Shown in pieces: positions 24,747 through 37,700 of a stretch of DNA of 64,000 nt. Each line of letters starts with the position of its first letter. Position 1 is the stretch's first letter. Both the position numbers and the translations under genes were made by a program. Under the pieces are notes generated by a model. It was not told where the DNA came from, ran no database searches, and worked only from the letters and a program-made list of their open reading frames with translations. Source of the stretch: Anaerobaca lacustris (lineage in GTDB: Bacteria > Planctomycetota > Phycisphaerae > Sedimentisphaerales > Anaerobacaceae); NCBI RefSeq assembly GCF_030012215.1, contig NZ_JASCXX010000020.1, forward strand, positions 49,496 through 113,495, given 5' to 3'.

Positions 24747-25082
24747 CTAAACGATCGGTGCCTCAGGCGCCTGTGGCATTCCCATGTCCAGCGCTCCGAA
24801 CCGTTTCTCATAGTCACTCAACACTTTCCCGAGCATCAGAGACAGCCGCTTCGCGGCAAAGGGGCTCAGGATGACCCGGTCCGAGAGCTGTATCTTGATT
24901 TCCTTCTGGCCCGCGTGCCAAGCCTGGTTCATACCGAAAAGGAGAACGATCTCCTCCCGTCCGCCTGCGACGTTGGTCGCATTCGAATAGACGCTTCGCA
25001 TATTGGAATCATCCCAGACGATCTTCGGTTGTCCACTTTGCTGGGCCTGGTCTGCTCCGCCGACGCCTTTCTCCTCTGCCAT
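24747..25082 (-). CDS. DUF3467 family protein
   Basis: 111 residues, with GAAAGGGAG before the start. The core (IVWDDSNMRSVYSN, NVAGGREEIVLLFG, then IQLSDRVILSPFAAKRL) matches the small DUF3467 family of unknown function, widespread in planctomycetes and other bacteria. The length is normal for the family. It is transcribed away from the giant gene, with a good sigma-70-type promoter about 95-120 bases upstream of the start. Confidence 0.85.
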   Translation of the reverse strand: MAEEKGVGGADQAQQSGQPKIVWDDSNMRSVYSNATNVAGGREEIVLLFGMNQAWHAGQKEIKIQLSDRVILSPFAAKRLSLMLGKVLSDYEKRFGALDMGMPQAPEAPIV

Positions 25083-25174
25083 GGGGTCTCCCTTTCTCGT
25101 GCTCGAGGCTACTCCTGGATGGTGCGTGCCTCGTTCAGTACAGTGAACGGTTTACGCCGCCGCTCATCTGAAAT

Positions 25175-25203
25175 ACTGTATCTGATTGACCGCTTCGCGT
25201 CAA
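25175..25203 (-). promoter_or_regulatory. Sigma-70-like promoter for the DUF3467 gene
   Basis: On the minus strand TTGACG (25203-25198) and TACAGT (25180-25175) are 17 bases apart, 93 bases from the start codon. 25204-25763 contains no gene I can support; it must hold the giant gene's promoter, and AAGGAGG sits just before that gene's ATG. Confidence 0.5.
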
Positions 25204-25763
25204 GGACATTTGTTCTCTACACTCCCCTGTTGTCCAAGGCAGGCCCGTCAGCAGGCCGCAGGATGACGATCGGCAGCCGGCCGGTCCAGCCGGAAAAAGG
25301 CGGTGCCCCAACGGCCAAGGCCCGCCCGGATCCGCCGAATACCGTCGCGAACCCCCTCCAAGAAGAAATAAAAAATATTGAAGTTCCACGAACTTTTGTC
25401 TTCGCGGTTCCGTGCCAGGGCGGTATTATTGGACCGTATAGATCTACTCGAAGGTGTGTCTGGCTTGCCTTGATGAGTATCTGCGGGGGCGTGGACTGGC
25501 GGGCGTGCCTCTGGGCGGGTCTGAGAGTGGGAGTACATACCTTGGAACCAGCGCTCGCGTATTCGCGTCCTGTGCCTTTCTTCTTGGGCACTCCATCCAT
25601 TCTTTCCAACTGCTTCACAGGAACGTGACGGGCGAGCGGTCTGTCCGGAAATCAGATTTTGCGGGTTTCATACAAATGGCTCGTGTGATCGCAGGCTAAG
25701 CGGCTGGGGGCGTCTGAGCGGTGCGGCACAGGTCCTGATCCGATCGGGATAAGGAGGTTCGAG

Positions 25764-28700
25764 ATGGGTGCGCTGAGAGTTCTCAGGAAGCACATGCGGC
25801 GACAGTTTTCCACCAATCCAGGACCCCGGGGCCCCCAGTTGGAGGTGCTTGAGCCCCGGCTCCTGCTGGATGCAACTCCGCTGTTGGTGGTAGACCTGTC
25901 ATCCTTCAACGACGATGCGAGTCTGCGCCTCGCAGAGATCAACGAGGTGCAGCACATCCAGGTCTTTGACGGCGAGGATGAGCGTGTGAACCAGCCGCTG
26001 CACGAGGTGGGGGGGATCGAGATCCGGGGTACAGACGCCAGTGATACCCTGCGCATCGATCTGGACGGGCCGCTGGGCATACCTGTTCACTTCGACGGCG
26101 GCGGCGGCTCCGATACCCTGCGCGGCCCACTGTCCGACAGCACCTGGCACGTCACCGGGTCCGATTCCGGCGTTGTCGAAGGCATCGAGTTCACCGGTGT
26201 CAAAAATCTGGAAGGCGCGGCGAACAATGAGGACACCTTCATCTTCTCCCCCGAGGGCAGCATCAGCGGTCTCGTGGAGGGCGGCGACGCCGGCTTCGAC
26301 AGCATCGTCCTCGACGGGGGAGCGTTCGATACCCTGATCTACCGGGCCTTCGGTCCTGATTCGGGAACCATCGAGCGGGACGGGGACGTCATTACGTATT
26401 CCGGGATGGAGCCGATCACGGACAACACCGATACGGCGACTCGCGTACTTACATTCAACGACAACAACCAGACGATCACTATCGGCATTGCCGCTATAGA
26501 CGGTAGTATTACGGTCGATAGCACACAATCTGAATCGGTCACCTTCCTTAATCCCACTACCTCCCTCACAATAAATGCCGGATCTGGCGTCGATACCATT
26601 GTCGTTGACGCCCTGGACTCTGGCTTCAACGCCAACCTGATCATCAACGCGGGTGGCGGCAACGACATCATCACGGTCAACGCCAAGACCGGAACCGGTA
26701 CTTACACCATCAACGGGCAGGGTGGCACCGACACGATCGAGGCGACCCGCAACGCGGATATGGCCCTATCCAACAGTCAGCTCACCGTGGGCGATGACGT
26801 GATCCTGTTGAGCAGCATGGAAACTGCAAATCTTACCCTGTCCGGGGCTTTGAACACCTTTTCGGTGGACGGCTGGACCGGGGACGGGCAGGTGAACGGG
26901 ACCGACATCGGTGCCTTTCCAGGCTCAATTTCCGTTGCCAGTATCGAAAACGCCCTGGATAGGCTTCTTGTTTTCGTCAACGACATGCAGACAGCCGGCG
27001 GTGATCTGGCGGCCCTGGCCAACCAGTTGCCGTTTGTCGACCGGCTCCTCGAAGGCGGCATTGCCAATGTGGCCGCTGTGACCGAGGCTGTCGAGCGGAT
27101 CGTCGACCGGGCCAAGACCGCACTGGACGGCACCGATGATACAGTCGCCAAAGTGGTAAACAAACTGAACGGGCTGAACTTTGGGACCTTGCCGGCGCCG
27201 CTTGATACCCTGACCCTGGTGGTCGATGCCCTGTACCGGGTGCCGATCACAGGAACCGGTCCGCTTGAGCTGATCTTCAACTTCGACCTCGACGCCTCCG
27301 TCATTGATTACGAGATCCCCATCGACCTGGGAGACTTTGCCCAGAATGCCAATATCGAGCTGAACGCGGATCTTTCCATCGACGCGACCCTGGCGGCTGA
27401 TTTTGCCATCGGCCTGTGGTGGGATGAGAATGAAGAGACCACGGTGCCGTTCCTGGTTCCCGGCGGTTCGTTCAACCTCACCGTCGATGTCAGCACGGCC
27501 GACGACTTCATCGGGGCAGCGCTCAATCTCGGATTCCTGGAACTGGAAGTCACCGGCGGGTCGATATCCTTTGGCGGCGAGATCACCATCGATCTGGAGG
27601 ACTTCAACAGTGACGGAAGGATTCCCATTGCCACGCTGCCGGACTTCGGCGATTTCACCGATCTGACATTCGACGTTGACGACGAGTTCCTTACAGCGGA
27701 CGTGGAGTTCAGCATCCGGTCCGGCGTCAGCATTCCCGGCTTTGGCGATCTCGAAGATTTCGACATCGAACTGGGTCTTGCCATCGGGGACTTGCTGTTC
27801 GGAGACCTCACCGGCCCGACCTCGTTCGACGTCGATTCCCTGGTCGCCACTCTCGGCGGGGTGGAGATCGATCTGCTGAACTTCAGCAACATCACGCCCA
27901 ACGAGGTGCTCACCATGCTGGGCGGCGTGTTCGATTCGCTGACCGCCCTGCTCAGCAGCCAGTTCATGCAGGTGAACATCCCCTTCACGGACATCAACCT
28001 GAGCGATGTGCTCGATTACGCCAAGAGCTTCAAGGAGGAGGTGCTCGACCCGCTGTTTGTCAGCGGCAATTTCCTGCAGCCGGATTACGACGGCGACGGT
28101 GCAGTCACCTTCGGCGTGGACCTCAATTTCCGCAGCATTCAGGGTCTGGTCGAGCAACTGGCCGACAACCTCGGCATCTCGGATCTTGTATCCTATTATG
28201 ATCCGGACGTAAACGAGCTGTCCTTCACAATCGATTTCTTCCGGGCCTTCGGGCTGGGCCAGGGCAAGGTGAAGACCACCACCCAGGGTGTGGAAGGCTC
28301 AACCGCAGAGGTCCAGGAGCTCACGTTCCCGGTCGCCAGCATCACTGTCGCAAGGCCGGAAGGGGCCACTGACGATTCGGTCCAGATCCTCACGATCACG
28401 AACGCCGCGGGCGGCAAATATTCGTTGACCGGTGACGCCGAGACCAGCGAGGCCATCGTCTATAACGCCTCGATCGATGCCATCAAGGCTGCCGTACAAG
28501 TTGCATATGATCTTGGGAACGATGATGTTACCGTTGCGGCGGCAAGCAATTCCACGGCAACCTCGCGCGCCTACGAGATCACCTTCACCGGCGGAGACCC
28601 CGGTCCATTGATGATTGCCGATGGGGCGGCCGACCCCAATGACAGGCTGCGCGGCCCGGTGGATGCCTTCCGGCTGGCGTTCCGCAACGATGCCGGCCTG

Positions 28701-31700
28701 CTCAAGGTGACGGACGTCATCAACGCGCAGGACGAGACCGGTCCGCTGGACGATGCCGACATTAGCGACGCGATTGATGCCGCTCTGGAAGCCCTGGTGG
28801 AGGCAAGTGTTGGCGTCACAGGCGGTGACGGCGTCTTCACGATCACGTTTGCCAATTCCCTGGGCAATGTGCCGCAGCTCGGCTTTGCGGGCGAGCTGCC
28901 GCTCAATTTCGGGGCCAGCCTGGGCGATTTTGCCAGCGTTTCGACCAGCGGGAGCTTCGGTCTGGCGGCCATTCTCGATACGGGTCTGACCTTCGGGATC
29001 AATCTCGACACCAGCGAGGTGCTCAAGCTCACCCCGGCCATGCCCAGCACGGCCGCGAGCGTGTCCGTGAGCCTGCCCGAGGGCGTCACCGCCAACCAGA
29101 GAACCACCCAGATCCTCACCGTCAAGAACGCCAATGACGGCACCTATGTCCTGTCTGCCGGGGCAGCGAACACCGCGTCTATAGCCTACGATGCTCCTGA
29201 GGGAACGGTCGAGACCCGGATCAACACCGATCTGGGGGCTGCTGCCCTCGGCGGCGCCACCGCCTCAGTCTCCCGGTTGGTGGACGGCCACAATTACATC
29301 TATACCATTACCTTCGACCGGGACCCCGGTGTCATGCTCGCGGCGCCGCCAGTAACGGTTGCCCTGCAGGGCCCGGCCGACAACGGAATCCTCCGGGATG
29401 ACGTGACGTTCCAGATCGACCTGATCAACAACGCGCTGGAACTGACCGAGCGCGATCTCCTTACACCGGTTGGTGTTGGTGACACCCTGGCTGAGAACGC
29501 GGTCGGTTCGGTCACTGTGACCGTCACAGCCGACTCGACCGACACCAACACCTCCATGACCGACCTGGCCGCTGATGTCCAGCAGGCGGTCAACCAGGCC
29601 CTGGCCTCCGGCGGCCTGACCCTGGGTTTCTATGACGCAACCACCGGCAAGCTCTCCACCGGCAGTATTACCGCCGGAGACGGCAAAACGGCGACCTATT
29701 CACCGCTGGCATCTTCTTTCCCCAACGACATCGCCTTCACGGTCAAGATCGGCGGCACCAACTACGCCGGCAAGCTGCGGGCGGTGGATGTTCTGGATAC
29801 GGATACGGATACGGAGGATCCTAGTTATAAGTCGCTATTCGACGGCGACGGCAATCTGACACCCGAAGCGATTGCACCCGTAACCGCAGCACAACTGGCC
29901 ACGGCCCTGCAGGGGGCCATCAACCGCGCCATCAGCCGAAGTGATGTCACCGTAGCTGTGGCAGTCGTCGGCGGCAAGCTGAGCATCACGCCCACGGGCG
30001 GAACCATCGAGACCATCGACTTCGAGTCGCCCATCGTTGCGGAGGCGGGCGGCGGGCGGATCTCGCTGAATGCCCGGCCCATCAAGTATTCGGCCCAGGA
30101 CCTCCAGCCGGCGGCCAGCGGCACGGCCCGGCTCCAGATCACCACCAATTTCGATCCCTCAGTCGACGCCGAGAAGGCGACAGCAGGCCTGTACGCCTTC
30201 CGCGAGCTGGGCATTGCCAGCTCGCCCACGCGCTTTGACGGCAAGACCTTCGATGATATCGCCTTGACCCTCAATATCAACGGCACCCCCGTTGAGGTGA
30301 CGCTGGCCGCTTCGGAGACAGACGGGAACACCAGCATCGATCAACTGGTCACCCAGTTGCAGGAGGCGGTCAACGACGCCCTGGATGATGAGGGATTTGA
30401 CGCCGATGACATCATCGTCAAGCGGGCCGAGATCCAAGGCCCGCCCAACAGCAATGGGGATACGCTTGTCATCAAGGGCAACCGAATCGTCTTCGAGGCC
30501 AACGAAGAGGTCGTCAACGAACTGTCCATCCTCGTGCCGGATACGGCGGACAACGGCGCAATCACCGAACTGGGGTTTGCTGCCGGCCAGAGCGAGACCA
30601 AGCGGGGCAAGGCCACCCAGTTCTTCCTGGAGGATGTCTATTTCGGCGGCAATTTCGGGCTGTTTGCCGATGATGTGACTGCCAACGCCTCTCTCGGCTT
30701 CCTTGGTGTGACGGCTTCGGCCATCGGCACCCTGGACCTCGTGACTTCCGGCACCGCGCAGGCGGGGGCCGAGTCGTCCATCACGCTCGCAGGCGGAGCG
30801 TCGGGAGACAACGACTTCTACAACGATTATTACGTCCGCATCACGGACGGAACCGGGGATGCCGGGGATATTCACAAGATCACGGCGTACAACGGGAGCA
30901 CAAAGGTTGCAACCATCGATGGAACCTGGACGACCACGCCGGACGGTACAACGCAATATGAGATTGTCGTCGGTGACAAATTCTTCGGCGCCGATGTCAA
31001 TTTCGACCTGCGCGACCCGGTCCACGGCGACACCCGGGTCACCGTCGATCAGATCATCGACGCCATCCGCGCGCGGATGTTCCTGTTTGACGAGACAATG
31101 ATTCCGGACCCGGTCGATTACTCCAAGACCGAGCCGGTCACCGGCTTCATCGACGGGTCGGTGGGCGGCGGGCTCGGTATTACCCTGAAGCTCGAACCGG
31201 ACGGCGCGATTGCCGGTCTGCCGGTCACCCTGGGAACGCTCTCCCTCTCGGCCCATGGCGATAACTGGTTAAAAGACGTGCCGTCGCCCAGCGTTGATTT
31301 CATCGCACCGACGGGCTGGGACGATCTGCTCGATTCGCTGCGGAACATGAGCTTCGACAACATCCTCGAGGTGTTGCAGCTCGTGGTCAATTTCCTGCGC
31401 GGCCTCGACGGCTCGGACGGCAACGGCGCCGCGGCGGGCATCCTCGGGTTCAAGATCCCACTGATCGACCGCAGCCTGGCCGAGCTGATCGATATCGGCG
31501 GCGAGTTCCTCGACTTCATCGACGAGCTGACCTCCAATCCGCAGGGCATGCTGCAGAAGCTCGAGACCCAGATCCGCAACGTTCTGGGCCTGCCGGCCAG
31601 CGCGCCATCTGTCCTGGCCTTCGAGCTTGATCCAGACACCAGTCTGCCTACGGGCGTTCTGACCTTCAACTTCGACTTCCAGCGGTCCACGAGCCTGACG

Positions 31701-34700
31701 CGGCCGTTCAACCTTGATCTGGCCAATGCCGGCCTGCCTTCCTGGATGACCAACATCGTGGGCTTGAGCGCCACCGGGAACCTGGGGGTGGAGGCTGACA
31801 TCGACTTGAACCTGGCCCTCGGTCTGGACCTCCTTGGAGGCGACGATTTGGCGGCCTTCTTCCTCGACGTCAATGAGACCTACGTGGCCGCTTCGGCCCG
31901 GGCCTACGGCAGCAACCTCGATTTCGAGGCGGCGCTGGGCCCGATCGGTCTGTTCATCATCGATGCCGAGGCATCTTTAACCGGCGAGTTCGGCGTCAAG
32001 CTGGCGGATCCCAATGAGAACGGCCGCCTGAACCTTGTCGCCTTCGGCGGCAGCGGGGTGAGTTCCGACCTGGTAAACCTCGGCTCGTTCCTCGATACGA
32101 CCATCCACACTGCCGGCGGTGATGCTCCGACTACGCTGGAAGAGTTCAAGACCGGCGAATTTTCAGGGTTTTACATCACGGGCCTCGGAACCGCGACACT
32201 GCCGATCTTCTACGGCCTGAAGGACAGCCCGGTACCCCTGGGCAACACGGCAACCACAAACGACTTCGAGTTCGGCGGGACGGATTACAGCATCGCGGGA
32301 AATGAACTCTTTGCCGGCATCGACCTGGTGGCCCTGTTTGACTCGTCCAGCAGCGGCAGCGGCTATGTCTTCGAGCTGCCGGACTTCAATTTCGACTCCC
32401 TGCAGTTGCCGAGCCTTTTTGCCCTGCTGAGCGATCCGGCGGTGATCGTCAACGGCCTCAACCGGGTCCTCAAGGAGCTGGAAGGCGTGCTCCAGGGGCA
32501 GATCCTGGGCTTCGAGATCCCGCTCATCGGGGATCTGCTCAGCGGCAACCCGGCCGCCGGGTTTATCGAAGACTTCCGCCTCGACTTCCTGCAGCCCCTG
32601 GCCAAGACCCTCACCGAGAACAACGTCAACCTCGACGGCCTGCTGAGCCTGCTCAAGGGCGTAATCTTCGACGTTTTCTCCGACAGGCTCGGCATCCTCG
32701 ATTCTTCCATAACCGCCGCCAGTCAGATTCCGGTGGTCTTCCTCGATGCCGATGGCGCCCCGACCGACCTGTTGAACGCCCAGGCCCTTCAGATCGAGTT
32801 CGACTTGGGCGACACCCTCAATCTGTCGCCCTCCAGCCCGATCGCGCGCAGTCTGGGCATTCCGGCCCTGGGCCTGGACTTCACGGTCCAGCCGAACCTG
32901 GAACTGGTCTGGAACCTGCACTTCGGTTTCGGCATCGATGTGACCAAGGGCTTCTATTTCGTGAGCCATTATGATCCTGATGAAGACGGCACCCAGGATC
33001 CCGAACTGGCCGTCAGCATCAGCTTCGATCTCGGCAGTACTCCCGGACCGGTCGCATCGACTTATCGCGCCGAGGTCGGAGGCAATCTGCTGTTCCTCAA
33101 GCTCGAGGTCCAGGACGGCATCGATTTGGACAAGGACGGCGAGTTTGAAAGCGACCCCCTTAATCCATCAACCAACGACGAGTTCACCAGGGCCTGGCTG
33201 TCGGCCAGCGTGGACATTACGGACCCGAACGACGACGGCAAGCTGACGATCCCCGAGCTGATTACCACATCGCCCCTTGATACGTTTGCGTTCGAGGTGG
33301 AAGGCGGCATCATTCTGCGGGCCGATGCCGAGGTGAACCTTGGCGGTCTGGACAGCGGCGGCACGAGCCTGTCCAACGCGCTGCCCTCGATCCGCACCGG
33401 CATCCTGGTGGATTTCACCATCGGGTACAGCCGTGCCACCGGTCTCCAAGTCGGCGCGCCGGAAGTGGCCCTGACCGACATCACCCTGGACCTGGGCGAC
33501 TTCATCGCGGGGTTCGCCGGCGACATCCTCGGCGGGATCAAGGACGTGCTCGATCCGATCGACTGGCTGATCGGGCCGGACGGCCTGCTCAACATGCGGC
33601 TGCCGCTGATCTCCGATCTGCTGGGCGAGACCATCCGCATGCGCGACCTGATCAGCATCTTCGATCCGGAAAACGGACCCAAGGTCAACAAGTTCCTCGA
33701 CTTTGTCGAGGACCTCTACTTCCTCATCGATCTGATCGATGTGACCGAAGGCTTTGAGATGCACTTCGGCAGCCTGGTCCTCTTTGAAAACTCCGACAAA
33801 GATGAAGGTGAGTTCTGGGCCGACCGGTTTCCCGATCTGTTCGATGAAGAAAACACGTTCCGTCTGCCCAGCTTCGGCCGGGGCGACGACATGCGGAACC
33901 TCTCGAACTTCAACAACATCGACGCCAGCCAGATCATCAGTGACGCCGGCGATTTCGTGGCCGGAATACCCGATTACTCCACGGCGCCCAGCACCACACA
34001 GCGCTTCACCGCCGGTGTCACCGATCCGGGTGGCATCACGTTCCCGATTCTTCAGGCGGATACCATCTTCAAGCTGCTGCTGGGCCAGCCGGCGACGCTG
34101 TTCCTGGTGGAGCTGCCCGAGCTGGGCTTCGAGTTCTTCTACCGCCAGGTGATCCCGATCTGGGGACCGCTGGCGGCCACCTTCGGCGGTGGTGTCAGCG
34201 GCGGGATCGACATCGGCTTCGGCTACGACACGTACGGCCTCTCGCAGTTCATGGACACGTGGAACCCGGCCTACCTGCTCAACGGCTTCTTCATCAACGA
34301 CCTGGACCCGGCCACCGGCGCCGACCGCAACGAGATCTGGCTGAAGGCCGAGATCGCCGTCGGCGCGGCCCTGTCTTTCGGCGGCGTGGCCACGTTCGGT
34401 GTCGAGGGCGGCATCGGCGCCCAGATCAACTTCAATTTCAACGACCCGGACCGCGACGGCAAGGTCCGCTTCAGCGAGATGTCCTCCAACCTGATCGCCA
34501 ACAGCTACAACCCGATGGCGGTTTTTGACGTCTCCGGCCTGATCGACTTCTTCCTGCGGGCCTACCTCGAGATCGATCTGTTCTTCTTCAGTTTCAAGGA
34601 GGAGTTCGAGTTCCTCCGCATCACACTCTTCGAGTTCGATATCCCCTTCAACCGGCCGGGCGTGCTCGCCAGCCAGAGTGGAGACACCCTGACCCTGAAC

Positions 34701-37700
34701 ATCGGTCCCAACGCCGGGGCCCGCCTGCAGGGCAACACCAGCGATGGGGACGAAACCATCTACGCCAAGACCACTGGCGACGGCACCGTTGTGGTCTGGT
34801 CGCCGATGTTCAATGTGGATGAATTCTCCGCGACGACCAACCCCTTCACCGGTGTCAAGAAGATCGTCGCCTACGGCGGGGCCGGCAACGACATCATCGA
34901 TCTGCGCGGCGTCACACACAATGCCCAAGGTGAAAGTGAACCGATTGTCGTGGAGGTATACGGCGGCGACGGCAACGACAAGATCTGGGGCGGGGCCGGC
35001 AACGACCTGCTGTACGGCGATGACGGCGACGACATCATCTACGGTGGCCCGGGGGCGGACATCATCTACGGCGGCCGGGGCGACGATGAGCTGTACGGCG
35101 AAGCGAATCCGGTGATCCCGGATCCGCTGCCCGAGGGCAAGACAAAAGAAGACTTCATGGACCGGCTGTACGGCGGCGAGGGCAATGACCTGCTCGACGG
35201 CGGTGACGGCGACGATTACCTGGACGGCGGGCCCGGCGATGACGAGATCGTCGCCAGCGACGGCAACGACATCTACGCGCTCGGTTCGGCCGGAAGCATC
35301 GATATCATCGGCGGCGGTTCGGGCAATCCCACCCTTGATTTCTCCGACAAGGCCCAGCCTGTCACAGTGTTTGTCAAGGACGGCAAAATCGTAGCCGGTT
35401 TCGGTGAACAGCATGTCAGTACGGCACAGATCCTCAGCACGGCCTTCACCTTCACGGATATGGCTTCCCTCCAAACCAACCTCACCATCGGTGGAAAACT
35501 GGCCTTCGACAGCATTGTGGGCGTCGTGAATGCCGAAGGTGTGGACCGGATCATCGGCTCTTCAGAACCCGACAAGTTCCACGTCCAGGGTACCACCGAT
35601 ACGCTGCTCGTTCTGGACGGCGGCAGCGGGGCCGACCGGTACTATTTCTATGCCGACCCAGGACTCTCTGCTCAGCGGATCAACGCCAAGGTGGACGACA
35701 TCGGCGAGAACCTCAAGGACGAGAACATTATCGAGGTGATCGGGTCCAACTCAGCGGACGAGATTACGGTCACCAGCATCGATATCACATTGAACGGAAG
35801 CGGCAACCAGGTAGTCCAGTACGTGGCGCCGTCCGATGATCCGAACGACTTCACCGACCAGTTGATCATTCGGGTACGGGGCGACAACGTGGATCCGGTC
35901 CTGGGCGGGAGCGGGACCGGCGGCGATGACCTCATCACCGTGAGTTCCACCTCGCAGATGGTGCCGGTGCGCGTGGAAGGCGGGCCCGGCGACGATACGG
36001 TCATCGTGGGCGGCGGGGCCGAGGGCCTCAACAACATCCTGTCGTTCTTCAACCCCAACGCGAATCAGGGCCTGGGCCTGGGGCCGCTGGTCCTGGTGGG
36101 CGGGTACTTCGACGTGGCTACCAGCGAGTATATCAACCACGATCACGATACCGTGATCATCGACGACAGTCAGGACACCGGTGAGAACTTCGGCAACAGC
36201 AACGCCTTCATCGAGCAGCGTCTGGGGCTGCCTGATCCCGTCGAGGTGGGCATCGTCAGCGGCCTGGGAATGCAGTTGTCGCGGATGCACGACAACGGCA
36301 CGCCGGATGATATTACCGACGACTACCTGGTTGAAACCGACGGGCGCGTCGAGTTTGAGGGCTTCGAGGTGGTGGACGTGCGGCTCGGCGAGGGGGCCGA
36401 CACCTTCACCATCGGCGGCGATTACGATCTGGACAAATCCTCCGGCACCGCGGGCCAGCCGTATCCGGAGCTGGTGGTCACCTCCGAAATACCCCTGAAC
36501 CGGCTGGTTTCGCCGGCCGAGGTGCTCATCTCCGAGTTCATCAAGGGCGGCGCGGGCAAGAGCGAAGTCCAGACCGTGCTGGTGGCCAACGCGGTCGGCG
36601 GGACCTTCACCCTGACATTCAGCGGCCAGACGACAGGCCCCATCGCCCATGACGCCATGGCGGGTGCTGTTAAGGCCGCTCTGGAGGCACTGGACAACAT
36701 CACGAATGTCAACGTAACCAGGACGGAAACACCGGAGGGCAACGTCAACTTCGCGGTCACCTTTGTCGATCCGGGCAATCAGGATGTGGCCCTGATGACC
36801 GCGGACTATACGGATCTGGTCACCAATCCCAATGGCGTGGGCATCACCAGCACCCTGCACACCTTCTCCGGCATGACCATCGTGCAGGGCGGCTTCGGCG
36901 ACGATGACCTTCGCATCCTCTACACCCAGGACCTCGAGCAGGAAGACAGTCTGCGGGTGTTGACGACCGAGACGACCCAGGGCGTCAAGAACGTTACTTC
37001 AGAGGTCGTGAAGCTCGACATCCTGTCCGATGTCGGGTTCTTTGTCCTTGAATTTGCCGATGCCGGCATGGACGCCGTGCCGGGCGCCGAGCAGACAAAG
37101 GTCCTGCCCTATGACCTCTGGACGGTCGAGCCAACGATCGCGGATCAGGACACAGCGGATATTGAGCTGGCCGCGCGTATCGAGTCCTATCTCAAGGACC
37201 TGCGGCTCGTGGGAGGCGACTTTGTGGATGTGGCTGTCGGTACGACAAGCTCCGGCGCCAAGCGCACGTTCACCATCACCTTTGACCCGGCCCTGGGCGA
37301 CCTGCCGGATCTGCAGGCCTTTGACACCCGCCTGCTGGTATCGGGCGACGAGGACAATGACAAGCTCAGCGTCCAGTCCATCGACCAGCCCACCTATCTG
37401 CTCGGCGGGACGGGACAGGATCGAATCAGCATCAACGTCGAGATCGGTGTCGGCGGGACCATCCCGCAGACACCGCCTGAGCCGCTGGTGGCCCCGATCC
37501 CGAGGCAGTCCTCGGTCAACGGCGTCAACGACCTTCTGACGGTCGACGGGCAGAGCGACGGGGATGAGTACATCGTCTACCTGTTCGGCGGAACGGTGAA
37601 TTCGCAGATCAACCTGTTCGACTCCGGGTCCCAGATGGATCCCACGTCGGATTCAGCCAAGATCCTGGGAACCACCGGCGACGACCTGTTCCTGATGCGG

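Noticed and set aside
33168..35474. Long antisense frame within the giant gene
   Set aside because: Mirror of the repetitive D/G-rich coding strand; no start signal or family match. The same applies to the other antisense frames between 26 and 49 kb.
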